Notes under the pieces: model-generated
What the model was told of the DNA's origin: nothing
Databases searched by the model: none
What the model saw: only the letters and a program-made list of their open reading frames with translations
In this document: positions 33,910 to 43,010 of the stretch, piece by piece
Position numbering within the stretch: the stretch's first letter is position 1
How the letters are laid out: every line of letters starts with the position of its first letter
Assembly: GCF_035621455.1 (NCBI RefSeq)
Contig: NZ_CP141823.1
Coordinates: forward strand, 1,364,001-1,428,000
DNA length: 64,000 nucleotides
Origin: Vibrio natriegens NBRC 15636 = ATCC 14048 = DSM 759
GTDB lineage: Bacteria; Pseudomonadota; Gammaproteobacteria; Enterobacterales; Vibrionaceae
Direction: 5' to 3'
Translations under genes and position numbers: made by a program

Positions 33910-35910
33910 ATGAACCTTACGATTTCAGGAAAGTTACAGTTGAGTTTTATGTTGTTGGCTGTTCTTTTTATTGCGTCTGCGATCTTTACTTATCGAAATA
34001 TCACTACCGTCGAGCAGCATGTCTCTTCGCTTCTTACTTCCGATCTGCCGACAGTGGATACCAGTAGAGGTATTCAGCAATCTGTTCAGGCTTCATTATC
34101 TTCTATTCGTGCTTATATGCTACTCGGGGCCAATGAGACGACCGGAGCACAATTAAGTCAAGATGTACAAAATATCATGGCTTCCACCGATGAATCTTTG
34201 CCAACTTTGCAAGCGTTGATCCCTGAGCAAGACTTTCTCACAATCCAAAATCAATGGGAGGCAATGAAAGCCTCTCTGAATACATTGCTTGAGTTAAGTC
34301 ACAGCGAAGAAAACCTGCCAGCACACAGTTTATTTATTAACGAAGCCGCCCCGATTGCAGAAGTGGCGCTTGATCAGATCCAAAGCTTGATAAATGAAGA
34401 GTCAGGAAATCAGTTTGGTGGCGAACGTAAGCGACTTTTCAAAGTCTACGCCGATAGTTACACGTCACTTGCGAACGCATTATCGGCATTGCGTGACTTC
34501 CTGTTGTACGGCCAGCAATATCACCTTGAAAAATATCAGGACCTTCTCAAGTTCCACAATCAATCCGTCGCTGAAATTGATGGCAAGCTCGACATGCTCT
34601 CAGACAACGACAAGTCGTTATGGGCATTGTTCAAAGAGATGCAAGCACTTTACTTTCCGCTCGCCGAGAAGGTGATTTCATTGCGACGTTCTCCAGAATG
34701 GAACGAAGCTAATCTTCTGATGGCGAACGAGTTATTACCAGCAGCCAACGCACTCGACGCAAGTTTAGAGTCCATCGTATCTGTTCAACAACGTCGGGCA
34801 AGTCAAAGTGGTGATGGTATCAGTCAGTCGATTCAAAATGTACTGACTTCAGTACTGATAGCGGCAGTATTTGTAATTATTGCTGCCGTCGTGATCTCAA
34901 AATATATGGGCAACACGATTGGTCGCAGAGTGAAAAATTTATCACAGCGTGCGCAGACCATCGCCTCCGGTGATATTTCACAACCTCCGCTTAACGTTGT
35001 CGGAAATGATGAACTCGCCGTCCTTACCGAGTCTATTAACCGCATGAATGAATCTCTGGCCAATATCGTTGCAGGTGTAAGCAGTAAAGCATCGCAAGTT
35101 GATAGCAACATGGTAACGTTACTGGAGTCCGCTCAGGTTACATCAACCAATGTTGAGACGCAGCAAAGCAACATCGTTGAAATGGGACGTCAACTTGAAG
35201 AGATCGCTATTGCCGCTAGAAATACTCTTGAACAAGCACACCAGTCTGTACAAAAACTGTCTGACTCGAAAGGCGAGATTGAGCAAGGTCGTGACGCGTT
35301 AGAGCAGAATAAAGGGACGATGGAAAACCTGCATGGCAGCATTGAAAACGCAAGCTCTCGAGTAATGCAGCTAAGTAAAGAAAGTGATGCAATTGGTCGG
35401 GTGACCGAAGTGATCGAAGGTCTCGCAGAGCAAACCAATTTATTGGCGCTGAATGCAGCGATAGAAGCAGCAAGAGCAGGAGATCAAGGTCGAGGCTTTG
35501 CAGTTGTCGCGGACGAGGTGCGAATGCTGGCAACCAGAACCACGCAATCTACTACGGAAATAAACGATATCATCCATGCTATTCAACGCTCAACACAGTC
35601 GGTTGTTCAGGAAATTGAGCATAGTCAGTCACTGGCAGAAACTGGTGCAGAACATATCGAGAATGCAGTGACCAAGTTAATCTCGACTACAGAGCAAATC
35701 AACTCGTTAAACGGACAGATGGCAGAACTGGCTGCAGCAGCCGAACAACAATCTCACGCCACCCACTCAATTACTGGATTGATGGATGAGATAACGCATT
35801 CCGTTAATGAGGTGTCCAGCAACAGTCATCATGCTTCTAAAACTTCGCTTCAAGTTAAAGAGCAGGTAACAGAGCTTAATCAACAAATGGCAGCGTTCAA
35901 AACCGTATAA
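33910..35910 (+). CDS. Methyl-accepting chemotaxis protein
   Basis: 666 aa. Membrane helices at about 10-30 and 315-335 flank a large, mostly helical periplasmic sensor (four-helix bundle type). A HAMP domain (about 336-390) leads to a cytoplasmic signalling coiled coil with the conserved hairpin tip A-E-Q-T-N-L-L-A-L-N-A-A-I-E-A-A-R-A-G, then G-R-G-F-A-V-V-A-D-E-V-R. It senses an unknown ligand and controls CheA. ATG 33910 is in frame after AAAAGGAG. No chemotaxis genes adjoin it. Confidence 0.94.
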   Translation: MNLTISGKLQLSFMLLAVLFIASAIFTYRNITTVEQHVSSLLTSDLPTVDTSRGIQQSVQASLSSIRAYMLLGANETTGAQLSQDVQNIMASTDESLPTLQALIPEQDFLTIQNQWEAMKASLNTLLELSHSEENLPAHSLFINEAAPIAEVALDQIQSLINEESGNQFGGERKRLFKVYADSYTSLANALSALRDFLLYGQQYHLEKYQDLLKFHNQSVAEIDGKLDMLSDNDKSLWALFKEMQALYFPLAEKVISLRRSPEWNEANLLMANELLPAANALDASLESIVSVQQRRASQSGDGISQSIQNVLTSVLIAAVFVIIAAVVISKYMGNTIGRRVKNLSQRAQTIASGDISQPPLNVVGNDELAVLTESINRMNESLANIVAGVSSKASQVDSNMVTLLESAQVTSTNVETQQSNIVEMGRQLEEIAIAARNTLEQAHQSVQKLSDSKGEIEQGRDALEQNKGTMENLHGSIENASSRVMQLSKESDAIGRVTEVIEGLAEQTNLLALNAAIEAARAGDQGRGFAVVADEVRMLATRTTQSTTEINDIIHAIQRSTQSVVQEIEHSQSLAETGAEHIENAVTKLISTTEQINSLNGQMAELAAAAEQQSHATHSITGLMDEITHSVNEVSSNSHHASKTSLQVKEQVTELNQQMAAFKTV

Positions 35911-35942
35911 CGATTCAAGCCATCTGCACATTCTTAAATATC

Positions 35943-35986
35943 AGCCCAATCATTGACTCTTTGTCGTTAAGTGGTTGGGCTTTTTT
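35943..35986 (+). terminator. Rho-independent terminator
   Basis: AGCCCAATCA pairs with TGGTTGGGCT (one G-U) around a 19-nt loop and ends in T6, downstream of the chemoreceptor gene. Confidence 0.75.
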
Positions 35987-36126
35987 ATGTGGCTGCGGTA
36001 ACTATAGAATTTACTTATCAAAGCTATAGCCAGAACCGAATTTCGTTACTCAACGCTTCGATCTAATATAACTCCATCAGCAGAAACCACTGCAAATAGA
36101 TTTTTAATTACATACAGGAGCAAGAT

Positions 36127-36603
36127 ATGAGCACACAAGTAAGCCTAATTGGTCTAGATCGCGAACACTCTGAGCAACTAGCACAACAGCTGAACCAGCT
36201 ACTTGCCCATTACCAAGTGTTGTACATGAACACACGCGGTTATCACTGGAATATCAAAGGCCATCAGTTCTTTGAGCTACACGTGAAATTTGAAGAAATT
36301 TATACTGACCTGCAAGTAAAAATAGATGAACTGGCAGAACGTATTTTGACATTAGGTCACACGCCAGCACATGCATTCAGCCACTATCTGGAATCAAGTG
36401 AAATAAAAGAGCACCAAAACGCAACATCGGGTGACGAATGCGTCAAAGGTTTGGTTGATGGCTTCGGCATCCTTCTGCTTAATCAGCGTGAAATTCTATT
36501 CAACGCTGGCGAGGCGGGAGATGAAGGTACGGCTGCATTGATGGGCGACTACATTCGCGAGCAAGAAAAACTGATGTGGATGCTGAACGCTTACCTTCAA
36601 TAA
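36127..36603 (+). CDS. dps: Dps family ferritin-like protein
   Basis: A 158-aa Dps/miniferritin. The inter-subunit ferroxidase residues lie in Y-H-W-N-I-K-G-H-Q-F-F-E-L-H-V-K-F-E-E-I (about 38-57) and the nearby D-E-L-A-E-R. It forms dodecamers that oxidise and store iron and shield DNA under stress. The N-terminal tail is short and only weakly basic, so DNA binding may be limited. A good AGGAGC site lies upstream. Confidence 0.92.
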   Translation: MSTQVSLIGLDREHSEQLAQQLNQLLAHYQVLYMNTRGYHWNIKGHQFFELHVKFEEIYTDLQVKIDELAERILTLGHTPAHAFSHYLESSEIKEHQNATSGDECVKGLVDGFGILLLNQREILFNAGEAGDEGTAALMGDYIREQEKLMWMLNAYLQ

Positions 36604-36631
36604 GGCGTGAATAAGAATCGGGAAATAAGAC

Positions 36632-36657
36632 AAAAGAGCACTGAGGTGCTCTTTTTT
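36632..36657. terminator. Bidirectional terminator
   Basis: AAAAGAGCAC pairs with GTGCTCTTTT with a 4-nt loop and T-tract, between convergent dps and the HAD gene. Confidence 0.88.
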
Positions 36658-36673
36658 ATTTTTGTAAAGTGGG

Positions 36674-37297
36674 CTAACTGCTTTGTCTTAAAAGGGATGA
36701 TTCTAAGTAAATCAACAGATCAGTGAGCTCTTTTACCGCAAGAGACGCGCAAGAGTGGAACTCAGTTAAGTTTCCATGATGGACAAGACAAGAGGGCATT
36801 TGTGCGTTATAAGCCGCTTGTAAATCATATAAGTAGTCGCCGACGTAAAGTACTTCATCGGGCATCAACCGCCACTCTTTTGCTAAAACTTGCAAAGACA
36901 AAGGGTCGGGTTTTGGTGGGTAGCATTCGCGCGTGATCACTCGCTCAACTTCGATTTGGTTATGCTCAAGTTTACGTTGGGTGGCAATCAGGCAATTACG
37001 TGTCACGATGGCTGTTTTCATCGCTTTTTGATTCAGGAAAGCCAAAAGTTCGTGACAGCCTGTCATGGGTGCAGATTGCTCGGCATCGGAGATTTCGTGA
37101 TCAAAAATCACATTGTGTGCATGCTCTTTGTGGTGAGGATGTTCCAGTTTTTCTACAAAGTCTAATAAGTCTTCCGATTGCGGACACCCTAGTTGTTGGC
37201 GCAGAACTTGAAAGTTCATATCGGAGCTCACAAGGGTGTTATCTAAATCAAAAATAACGGCTTTAATTTTATCGACGACTAATGGGAAAGGAACCAT
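36674..37297 (-). CDS. HAD-superfamily phosphatase
   Basis: About 207 aa. HAD motif I is F-D-L-D-N-T-L-V (near residue 15-22), motif II T-R-N, the lysine in P-P-K-P-D-P and motif III Y-V-G-D-Y-L-Y-D-L. The small helical cap places it with phosphoglycolate phosphatase-like or YrfG/YqaB-type enzymes; the substrate is unknown. I prefer the ATG at 37297 because GAGG lies just upstream; the first in-frame ATG is at 37312. Confidence 0.87.
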   Translation of the reverse strand: MVPFPLVVDKIKAVIFDLDNTLVSSDMNFQVLRQQLGCPQSEDLLDFVEKLEHPHHKEHAHNVIFDHEISDAEQSAPMTGCHELLAFLNQKAMKTAIVTRNCLIATQRKLEHNQIEVERVITRECYPPKPDPLSLQVLAKEWRLMPDEVLYVGDYLYDLQAAYNAQMPSCLVHHGNLTEFHSCASLAVKELTDLLIYLESSLLRQSS

Positions 37298-37363
37298 TTT
37301 TACCTCATGCATACTGTATAAAGTATCTTTAAAACAACAGTTTAATTATAAGCTAAATTTGAT

Positions 37364-38440
37364 TTACTTCTGCTCCAGACGAAATATTTTCCCGGTGTCG
37401 GTCGAAAAATAGAGATAACCATCGGGACTGATCGTGACGTCTCTGATTCGCTCGCCAAGATCGTCCATTAGGCGCTGATATTCGGTCAGTTTTCCATTCT
37501 CGATAGAAACCACATTGAGGTGCGTAAGTTTAAGAGCTCCTGCAACGATTTTCCCGTTTAGGTCAGGGTATTTGTCTCCGCGGTATACCACTAGGTTACT
37601 TGGGGCGATAGAAGGGATGTAAACCAGTTTGGGATCTTCCATACCCGGCAGGGATTTCGCTTCGCCAACATCAAGCGGGCCCCAATATTCTTTTCCTTGG
37701 GAGACTCTTGCCCAGCCGTAGTTCGAGCCTTTCTTTATCAGATTAATCTCATCGCCACCCCTTGGACCGTGTTCGATTGACCAAAGCTGATTCGTCGCTT
37801 GGTCGAAGTACAAACCTTGAGGATTACGATGACCATAACTCCAAATCTCAGGCTTTACGTCAGACTCAGTGAAAGGGTTGTCTGCTGGGACAGTGCCGTC
37901 CAGATTTAAACGTAGAATTGACCCTGCATGAGTTTGTCTGTTTTGCCCGTTATCACGATCCCCTCGATCCCCAATCGAGAAGTAAACTTTATTGTCAACA
38001 AACGCTATACGGCTACCAAAATGTCGTCCGGTATCAGTAATCGCATCAGCGACAAAAAGGTCTTTCCATTGTGTCAGTTGATTGTTGTGTAAAGTCGCGG
38101 TCGCGAGAGCCACCGTGTTTCCTTTGCTGGTTCGCTTACTGTAGGTAAAGTAAAGCGTTGGCTGGGTTTTATCTGTATTGGGTGCGAGGGCGACGTCAAG
38201 TAAGCCCGCTTGACCAGTCGTGCTGACGCCTGAGACTGAAAACAGTTTTTCACGTTGACCCGATTCGACATTCAGCAAAGAAATGGTACCGTTTTTCTCG
38301 TTAACGACGGCCTGCTTCTCATCGATAAATTCTATTCCCCAAGGAACATTGAATCCATTCGCCACTTCCTTTGCCTCATAGTCGGCAGCATGGCTGGAAA
38401 AGGTAAAACAAACGAGCAGGGTGGTGATAACGGTTCTCAT
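37364..38440 (-). CDS. PQQ-dependent aldose sugar dehydrogenase (YliI-like)
   Basis: About 358 aa with a signal peptide (to about A-A-D, residue 20). The six-bladed soluble glucose dehydrogenase fold is recognisable from V-P-W-G-I-E-F, G-L-L-D-V-A-L-A-P, G-D-R-G-D, Y-G-H-R-N-P-Q-G-L and E-H-G-P-R-G-G-D-E-I. It oxidises aldoses in the periplasm with PQQ; no PQQ synthesis genes are in this window. ATG 38440 starts a clean signal peptide; an upstream TTG is less likely. Confidence 0.9.
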   Translation of the reverse strand: MRTVITTLLVCFTFSSHAADYEAKEVANGFNVPWGIEFIDEKQAVVNEKNGTISLLNVESGQREKLFSVSGVSTTGQAGLLDVALAPNTDKTQPTLYFTYSKRTSKGNTVALATATLHNNQLTQWKDLFVADAITDTGRHFGSRIAFVDNKVYFSIGDRGDRDNGQNRQTHAGSILRLNLDGTVPADNPFTESDVKPEIWSYGHRNPQGLYFDQATNQLWSIEHGPRGGDEINLIKKGSNYGWARVSQGKEYWGPLDVGEAKSLPGMEDPKLVYIPSIAPSNLVVYRGDKYPDLNGKIVAGALKLTHLNVVSIENGKLTEYQRLMDDLGERIRDVTISPDGYLYFSTDTGKIFRLEQK

Positions 38441-38524
38441 GGCGGTGTCCAATTTAAAGCGTGTCTGTATTTAAAGCTAACACTGAATTCCTATGTTTGT
38501 TAGGCGTTAAACTGTATACAGATG

Positions 38525-38552
38525 TAAAAATCCCCGACACGAGATCGGGGAT
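38525..38552 (-). terminator. Alcohol dehydrogenase terminator
   Basis: ATCCCCGA (38530-38537) pairs with TCGGGGAT (38545-38552), with A-tract to the left giving U5 on the minus strand. Confidence 0.85.
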
Positions 38553-38585
38553 TGTATGACGTTGCGAGAGTGAACTCTGATTCGA

Positions 38586-39734
38586 TTACATTGCCGCTTC
38601 GAATATTGCAGAGATCTCTTCGTGAGTCGCTTGTTTAGGGTTAGTGAAACCACACGCGTCTTTAAGTGCGTTATCAGCCAGCGTTGGAATATCTTCTAGT
38701 TTCGCGCCAAGCTCCTTGATGCCAGCAGGAATACCAACATCTTTCGCTAGTGTAACTATCGCGTCGATCGCGGCTGCTGCACCTTGCTCTGCTGACATGC
38801 CTTCCACGTTGACGCCCATTGCTTTCGCCACATCAGTCAGACGTTCAGGGCAGACTTGCGCGTTGTAGCGTTGTACGTGAGGAAGCAGGATGGCATTACA
38901 CACACCGTGTGGTAAATCGTAGAAACCACCTAACTGGTGAGCCATTGCGTGGACGTAACCCAGTGAAGCGTTGTTAAACGCCATACCCGCCATAAACTGC
39001 GCGTACGCCATTTGTTCACGAGCTTCCAGATTTTCACCGTTTTTCACTGCTGTGCGCAGGTGCGCTTGAATTAACTCAATCGCTTTAATCGCAACTGCAT
39101 CCGTAATTGGTGTTGCCGCAATAGAAACGTACGCTTCAATCGCGTGAGTCAGCGCGTCCATACCCGTTGCCGCGGTCAGAGACGCTGGTTTTGCAAGCAT
39201 TAACTCAGCGTCGTTTACTGAGATCAATGGCGTGGTGTGCTTATCTACGATTGCCATCTTAATGTGACGTTCTTCATCGGTGATGATACAGAAACGAGTC
39301 ATTTCCGATGCAGTACCCGCAGTCGTATTGATGGCGATTAGTGGCAGCATTGGTTTTGCAGATTGATCAACACCCTCGTAGTCAGAAATGTGTCCACCGT
39401 TTGCAGCAACAAGTGCGATACCTTTCGCACAGTCGTGTGGTGAGCCACCGCCAAGTGAGATTACAAAGTCACACTCGTTTTCTTTTAATAGTGCTAAGCC
39501 GTCGTTAACGTTGTTAATCGTTGGGTTTGGCTGAGTGCCATCGAACACTACGGTTGCGACGCTTCTTTCGTTAAGAAGGCCTTGAACCTGCTCAACCACA
39601 CCGATTTGGTTAAGGATTTTATCGGTAACGATCAACCCTTTTTTAAAGCCTTGTGATTGAATACTGTCCGCGGCGTCTTTAAGACAGCCTGCGCCCATGA
39701 GGTTTACCGTAGGGATAAAAAATGCACTAGTCAT
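38586..39734 (-). CDS. Iron-containing (group III) alcohol dehydrogenase
   Basis: 382 aa, the usual length. NAD-binding G-G-G-S-P-H-D (about 96-102) and the metal site D-A-L-T-H-A-I-E (about 195-202), H-A-M-A-H-Q-L-G-G and L-P-H-G-V-C-N-A are conserved. It matches the YiaY/AdhB type that interconverts small alcohols and aldehydes. Single gene with its own terminator. A perfect inverted repeat upstream (39875-39897) may be an operator. Confidence 0.93.
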   Translation of the reverse strand: MTSAFFIPTVNLMGAGCLKDAADSIQSQGFKKGLIVTDKILNQIGVVEQVQGLLNERSVATVVFDGTQPNPTINNVNDGLALLKENECDFVISLGGGSPHDCAKGIALVAANGGHISDYEGVDQSAKPMLPLIAINTTAGTASEMTRFCIITDEERHIKMAIVDKHTTPLISVNDAELMLAKPASLTAATGMDALTHAIEAYVSIAATPITDAVAIKAIELIQAHLRTAVKNGENLEAREQMAYAQFMAGMAFNNASLGYVHAMAHQLGGFYDLPHGVCNAILLPHVQRYNAQVCPERLTDVAKAMGVNVEGMSAEQGAAAAIDAIVTLAKDVGIPAGIKELGAKLEDIPTLADNALKDACGFTNPKQATHEEISAIFEAAM

Positions 39735-39874
39735 ATTGGATTGCTCCGTCGTTCTTTATAAGTTGTTATTAATTGGGAATTACTGTCGCACACCTTTTTC
39801 GGGTTCCAACTTGATCCAGAACAAATTAAGCCAGTTGGGACTCGTTTCACTACAGGAACTGTGACAGCGATCTT

Positions 39875-39897
39875 GTTGCACAGCATGTAGGTGCAAC
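39875..39897. promoter_or_regulatory. Candidate operator palindrome
   Basis: Perfect 7-bp arms GTTGCAC and GTGCAAC with a 9-bp spacer, 141 bp upstream of the alcohol dehydrogenase start. The cognate regulator is unknown. Confidence 0.35.
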
Positions 39898-39995
39898 ATA
39901 AATATAACGTAGCTTAAATATGAAACTAGTAACGTAAAAAATTGTTAATAATGAAGATCTATTGATGATTTATATCTAAATTAGACTAAAGTATA

Positions 39996-40032
39996 AGAAA
40001 TCCCCATTGATATTAGATTTATCAATGGGGAT
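39996..40032 (-). terminator. elbB terminator
   Basis: A perfect 13-bp stem (ATCCCCATTGATA with TATCAATGGGGAT) around a 7-nt loop; A-rich left flank gives a T-rich tail on the minus strand. Confidence 0.78.
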
Positions 40033-40064
40033 GAATGAAGTGTTTTTAACTTATCTATCAATAA

Positions 40065-40715
40065 TTATGCTATTTCGACAAGTTTAGATACGAGTTTTTC
40101 GATGCCTGAAGCAGCTTGAGAGATATTCTCGGCTAACATATAAGCGGGTGTAGAAAGGACCTTATGTTGCTCATCAAAAACAAACTCATCAACGGTACAT
40201 TCGATGTGCTCACCACCCATTTGATTAAAGGCGGCAGAAGTCGCTTCATCATTGCCTATTGTTCCTTTTACACCCTGCTCATAAATCATCGGGATAATGA
40301 TAGGTGCGATGCAAAGATAAGCTGCGGGTTTGTTGGCATGAGCAAATGCACGGCAGGCTTGAGCAACGTGTGTGTTGATTGAGCATTCCGCCCCAGATAC
40401 CGCAAAGTCAGTTAGGTTTTTTGCTGCGCCAAAACCACCAGGTAGAAGTAAAGCGTCGAAATCTTCGACATGCAATCGCGCCACATCTTCAATATTTCCT
40501 CGCGCAATGCGTGCTGATTCCACCATTACGTTCCTGGTCTCATCCATTTCCTCGCCAGTCAGGTGATTGATTACATGCAACTGGTCGATATTAGGAGCGA
40601 AACAATGCCAGCTAGCGCCTTCTTTCTCAATAGCGTGGAGTGCCAATACAGCTTCGTGCAACTCTGTTCCATCATAAACACCAGAGCCGCTGAAGATAAC
40701 CGCAATTTTTTTCAT
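40065..40715 (-). CDS. elbB: ElbB-type glyoxalase (DJ-1/PfpI superfamily)
   Basis: 216 aa matching ElbB/ES1 proteins. Start K-K-I-A-V-I-F-S-G-S-G-V-Y-D-G-T-E-L-H-E, oxyanion region L-L-P-G-G-F-G-A-A-K-N and nucleophile elbow Y-L-C-I-A-P (cysteine near 134). E. coli ElbB was tied to isoprenoid yield and has glyoxalase III-like activity. GGGACTC precedes the ATG. Single gene. Confidence 0.88.
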   Translation of the reverse strand: MKKIAVIFSGSGVYDGTELHEAVLALHAIEKEGASWHCFAPNIDQLHVINHLTGEEMDETRNVMVESARIARGNIEDVARLHVEDFDALLLPGGFGAAKNLTDFAVSGAECSINTHVAQACRAFAHANKPAAYLCIAPIIIPMIYEQGVKGTIGNDEATSAAFNQMGGEHIECTVDEFVFDEQHKVLSTPAYMLAENISQAASGIEKLVSKLVEIA

Positions 40716-40980
40716 TTGAGAGTCCCTTTAGTCTGAGTATTCTGTCTGATGCTCTTGCATTTACAGACTGATTATCCTCCACAATTTCACTTGTGAGTTC
40801 TTTTCATCATAGTCGCTGACTAAAAAGGGGTTAAGCAGAATTTGTAAAAAGTGTTTTATATTTGTTCCAAACTCGTAACGGAATAATTTCTATACTGATT
40901 TTTTATAAGATTGTCTGTTGTAGCCGCTCCTTTTTGCGTTAATCTGATGGTTACTTTCGCATTCATAAGCTGTAGGTCAC

Positions 40981-41925
40981 ATGAAATCTGCGCAATTTCA
41001 ATTCACTCTTTATGGTTGTATCGCCATTATTTCCTGGAGCTGTTTACTGGGTATCGCCAGATTGGTGACGGAAAGCCTGGGAACAGTTGGAGGAGCGGCC
41101 ATGTTGTATTCTGTCAGCTCTATTTTTCTAATTATTGTGGTAGGTATTCCAAAGCTATCTTACTTTTCTCCTAAATATCTTATTTTAGGCGGAGCGATGT
41201 TTGTCTGTTATGAGATCTTTCTTGCTCTGGCGTTAGGGTATTCAAACTCACGAGCGCAGGCGATAGAAGTCTCCATCGTAAATTACCTCTGGCCTGCATT
41301 GACCGTGTTATTTGCGGTGTTAAGCAGTAATAAGAAGCCAAGCTGGTTACTTTATCCAGCCGTAACCCTCGCGTTCTTAGGCGTTGCGTGGACGGTGAGT
41401 GGGGATAACGGTTTATCAGTGCAGCAAATAATAGACAACGTTAACAGTAATCCATTGGTTTACTTTATGGCTCTGACTGGCGCAGTGATCTGGGCGGTAT
41501 ACTGTAACCTGACTCAAAAGCAACAGTCCAAACACAATGCGATTACGCTGTTCTTTATTGCCACGGCTGTGTCTTTGTGGGTGAAATTTTTAGTAACGGA
41601 TCAACCAGCAATGACTTTCTCTTGGTCTGCAATGGGCTACTTGCTAGCTTCTGCGGCTTTGATGGCGGGAGGCTATGGGTTGTGGAACATTGCGATTGTA
41701 GGCGGAAATATGGTGTTTCTTGCGACACTCTCTTACTTCACACCAATCTTTTCGGCTCTGTTTTCTTCCGTCATTCTCGGAGTGACCTTGAGTCAGAGCT
41801 TTTGGTATGGTGTGATGATGGTAACGGTTGGCTCATTATTGTGTTGGCTAGTTACAAAAGAGAAGCGAGCCTCTGCAGTGGAAGAAAATATCGACCTCGT
41901 AAATACAAAAAAGCTCCCAAATTAG
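40981..41925 (+). CDS. YddG-like DMT-family aromatic amino acid exporter
   Basis: 314 aa with ten hydrophobic helices in two EamA repeats. The N-terminal pattern C-I-A-I-I-S-W-S-C-L-L-G-I-A-R-L-V-T-E-S-L-G-x-V-G-G-A-A resembles E. coli YddG, which exports aromatic amino acids and paraquat. Y-L-W-P-A-L-T-V-L and W-A-V-Y-C-N-L-T are DMT-type features. The stop codon lies in the hairpin of its terminator. Aromatic export would fit the phh/trpB genes further along, but that link is inference. Confidence 0.83.
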   Translation: MKSAQFQFTLYGCIAIISWSCLLGIARLVTESLGTVGGAAMLYSVSSIFLIIVVGIPKLSYFSPKYLILGGAMFVCYEIFLALALGYSNSRAQAIEVSIVNYLWPALTVLFAVLSSNKKPSWLLYPAVTLAFLGVAWTVSGDNGLSVQQIIDNVNSNPLVYFMALTGAVIWAVYCNLTQKQQSKHNAITLFFIATAVSLWVKFLVTDQPAMTFSWSAMGYLLASAALMAGGYGLWNIAIVGGNMVFLATLSYFTPIFSALFSSVILGVTLSQSFWYGVMMVTVGSLLCWLVTKEKRASAVEENIDLVNTKKLPN

Positions 41926-41938
41926 GGAGCTTTTTTTA
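41907..41938. terminator. Bidirectional terminator overlapping the exporter stop
   Basis: AAAAAAGCTCCC pairs with GGGAGCTTTTTT around a 6-nt loop; the exporter's TAG (41923-41925) is at the loop edge. Confidence 0.85.
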
Positions 41939-41944
41939 TCTGTT

Positions 41945-42835
41945 CTAAGCGACGTTTAGCTGGAGCTGCAGCTTGAATCTGTGCTTCGACAAGCGTGTTG
42001 TTAGCTGTTTACGCGTCTTCTCCAACGTATCCAACTCTAGCGTGTCATCGTCGACATGCAGATCGATGTTCACTCGTAGCTCTTGTCCAACTTTGGTGAT
42101 GCCAGCAACTTTTAGCTGGTGGTCTGATACTTTCTCGATCTCTAGTACATCGTTACCAACCACCTGACAAAGCTCTTTGCTCGGTGTCATCATCAGCAGC
42201 TCGCGTAGTGCGCCACATAACATATCAAACGGTACTTTTAAAAAGTAGAAGCCCATCAACAGCATCATCAGTGGATCAGCATAAGCGGCATATTGAGCGA
42301 ATGGAGACAGCGACACCAACCACGCGGCCACAAAACCTACCGTGACAGCAACACTTAACAAGGTGTCCATTTGCCACTGTTTTGTCTCTGCTTCGATTAG
42401 ACCTGATGAGTAGTTTCGGCTTCTTTTCGCCATAAACCACCATGCGTAACCACAACCCAAAACGTTTACAACACCAAAGATTGTCGCAATAGACGCATCG
42501 ACTTCTCTACCGCCTGTCATCAGTGCGGAAATCGCAGAGTAAAGAGAAAATAGCACAACAATCAAAATAACTGTTGCCTTGATCGCAATAACGATTGGCT
42601 CTAGTACGGCTTTACCAAATGGAAACACTGACTTCGATGGCTTGCTAATGTAATAAGAGGCTGCCAGTGACAATAATGTTAACAGTAAGCTGACTAAAGA
42701 GTAGACACCATCAAAAACGATCACAATTGAGCCAACAAGCAAGCCTAGTACCATACCACCAGCAGCGAAGCCTGAAGCTAAAAGGGCTGAAATGGTTAAA
42801 ATATGGTTTTCGTTTTTGCTTGTCCTGACACACAT
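41945..42835 (-). CDS. Cation diffusion facilitator homologue with altered metal sites
   Basis: 296 aa with six helices and a C-terminal cytoplasmic domain, the CDF layout. Helix 2 reads D-G-V-Y-S-L-V-S (residues 42-49), where E. coli FieF has D45-S-L-V-D49, so both acidic ligands are replaced by Y45 and S49. In helix 5, Q-W-Q-M-D replaces H-Y-Q-S-D. The FieF H-G-K-A-E loop is F-G-K-A-V here. The fold is retained, but classical Zn/Fe binding is probably lost or changed. AAGGT precedes the ATG. Confidence 0.8.
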   Translation of the reverse strand: MCVRTSKNENHILTISALLASGFAAGGMVLGLLVGSIVIVFDGVYSLVSLLLTLLSLAASYYISKPSKSVFPFGKAVLEPIVIAIKATVILIVVLFSLYSAISALMTGGREVDASIATIFGVVNVLGCGYAWWFMAKRSRNYSSGLIEAETKQWQMDTLLSVAVTVGFVAAWLVSLSPFAQYAAYADPLMMLLMGFYFLKVPFDMLCGALRELLMMTPSKELCQVVGNDVLEIEKVSDHQLKVAGITKVGQELRVNIDLHVDDDTLELDTLEKTRKQLTTRLSKHRFKLQLQLNVA

Positions 42836-43010
42836 GAGATATACCTTGTAGTTTTTGTTCCGCTATATTCTTTGCTTACAAGGCTATTTAGGCAACCAGA
42901 ATTTGACCAGTAACTTGTTGAGAGAGAGAGGTTTAAAATATTTTACAATAAAAACAATATGATACAGCATAATCTTGCTGTCATAAAAATTGACACTCAG
43001 TGCAAAGTGT

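Larger units (their letters stand above)
39735..40064. other. Intergenic region with alcohol dehydrogenase control sites and an elbB terminator
   Basis: 330 bp with no gene. It contains the inverted repeat GTTGCAC-N9-GTGCAAC (39875-39897), possibly an operator for the alcohol dehydrogenase gene, and the terminator of the ElbB gene (39996-40032). Confidence 0.5.

Noticed and set aside
41907..41938. Non-stop control of the YddG-like exporter
   Set aside because: Its stop codon also overlaps a terminator, but it lies at the loop edge and there is no known precedent for this family; most likely simple compactness.
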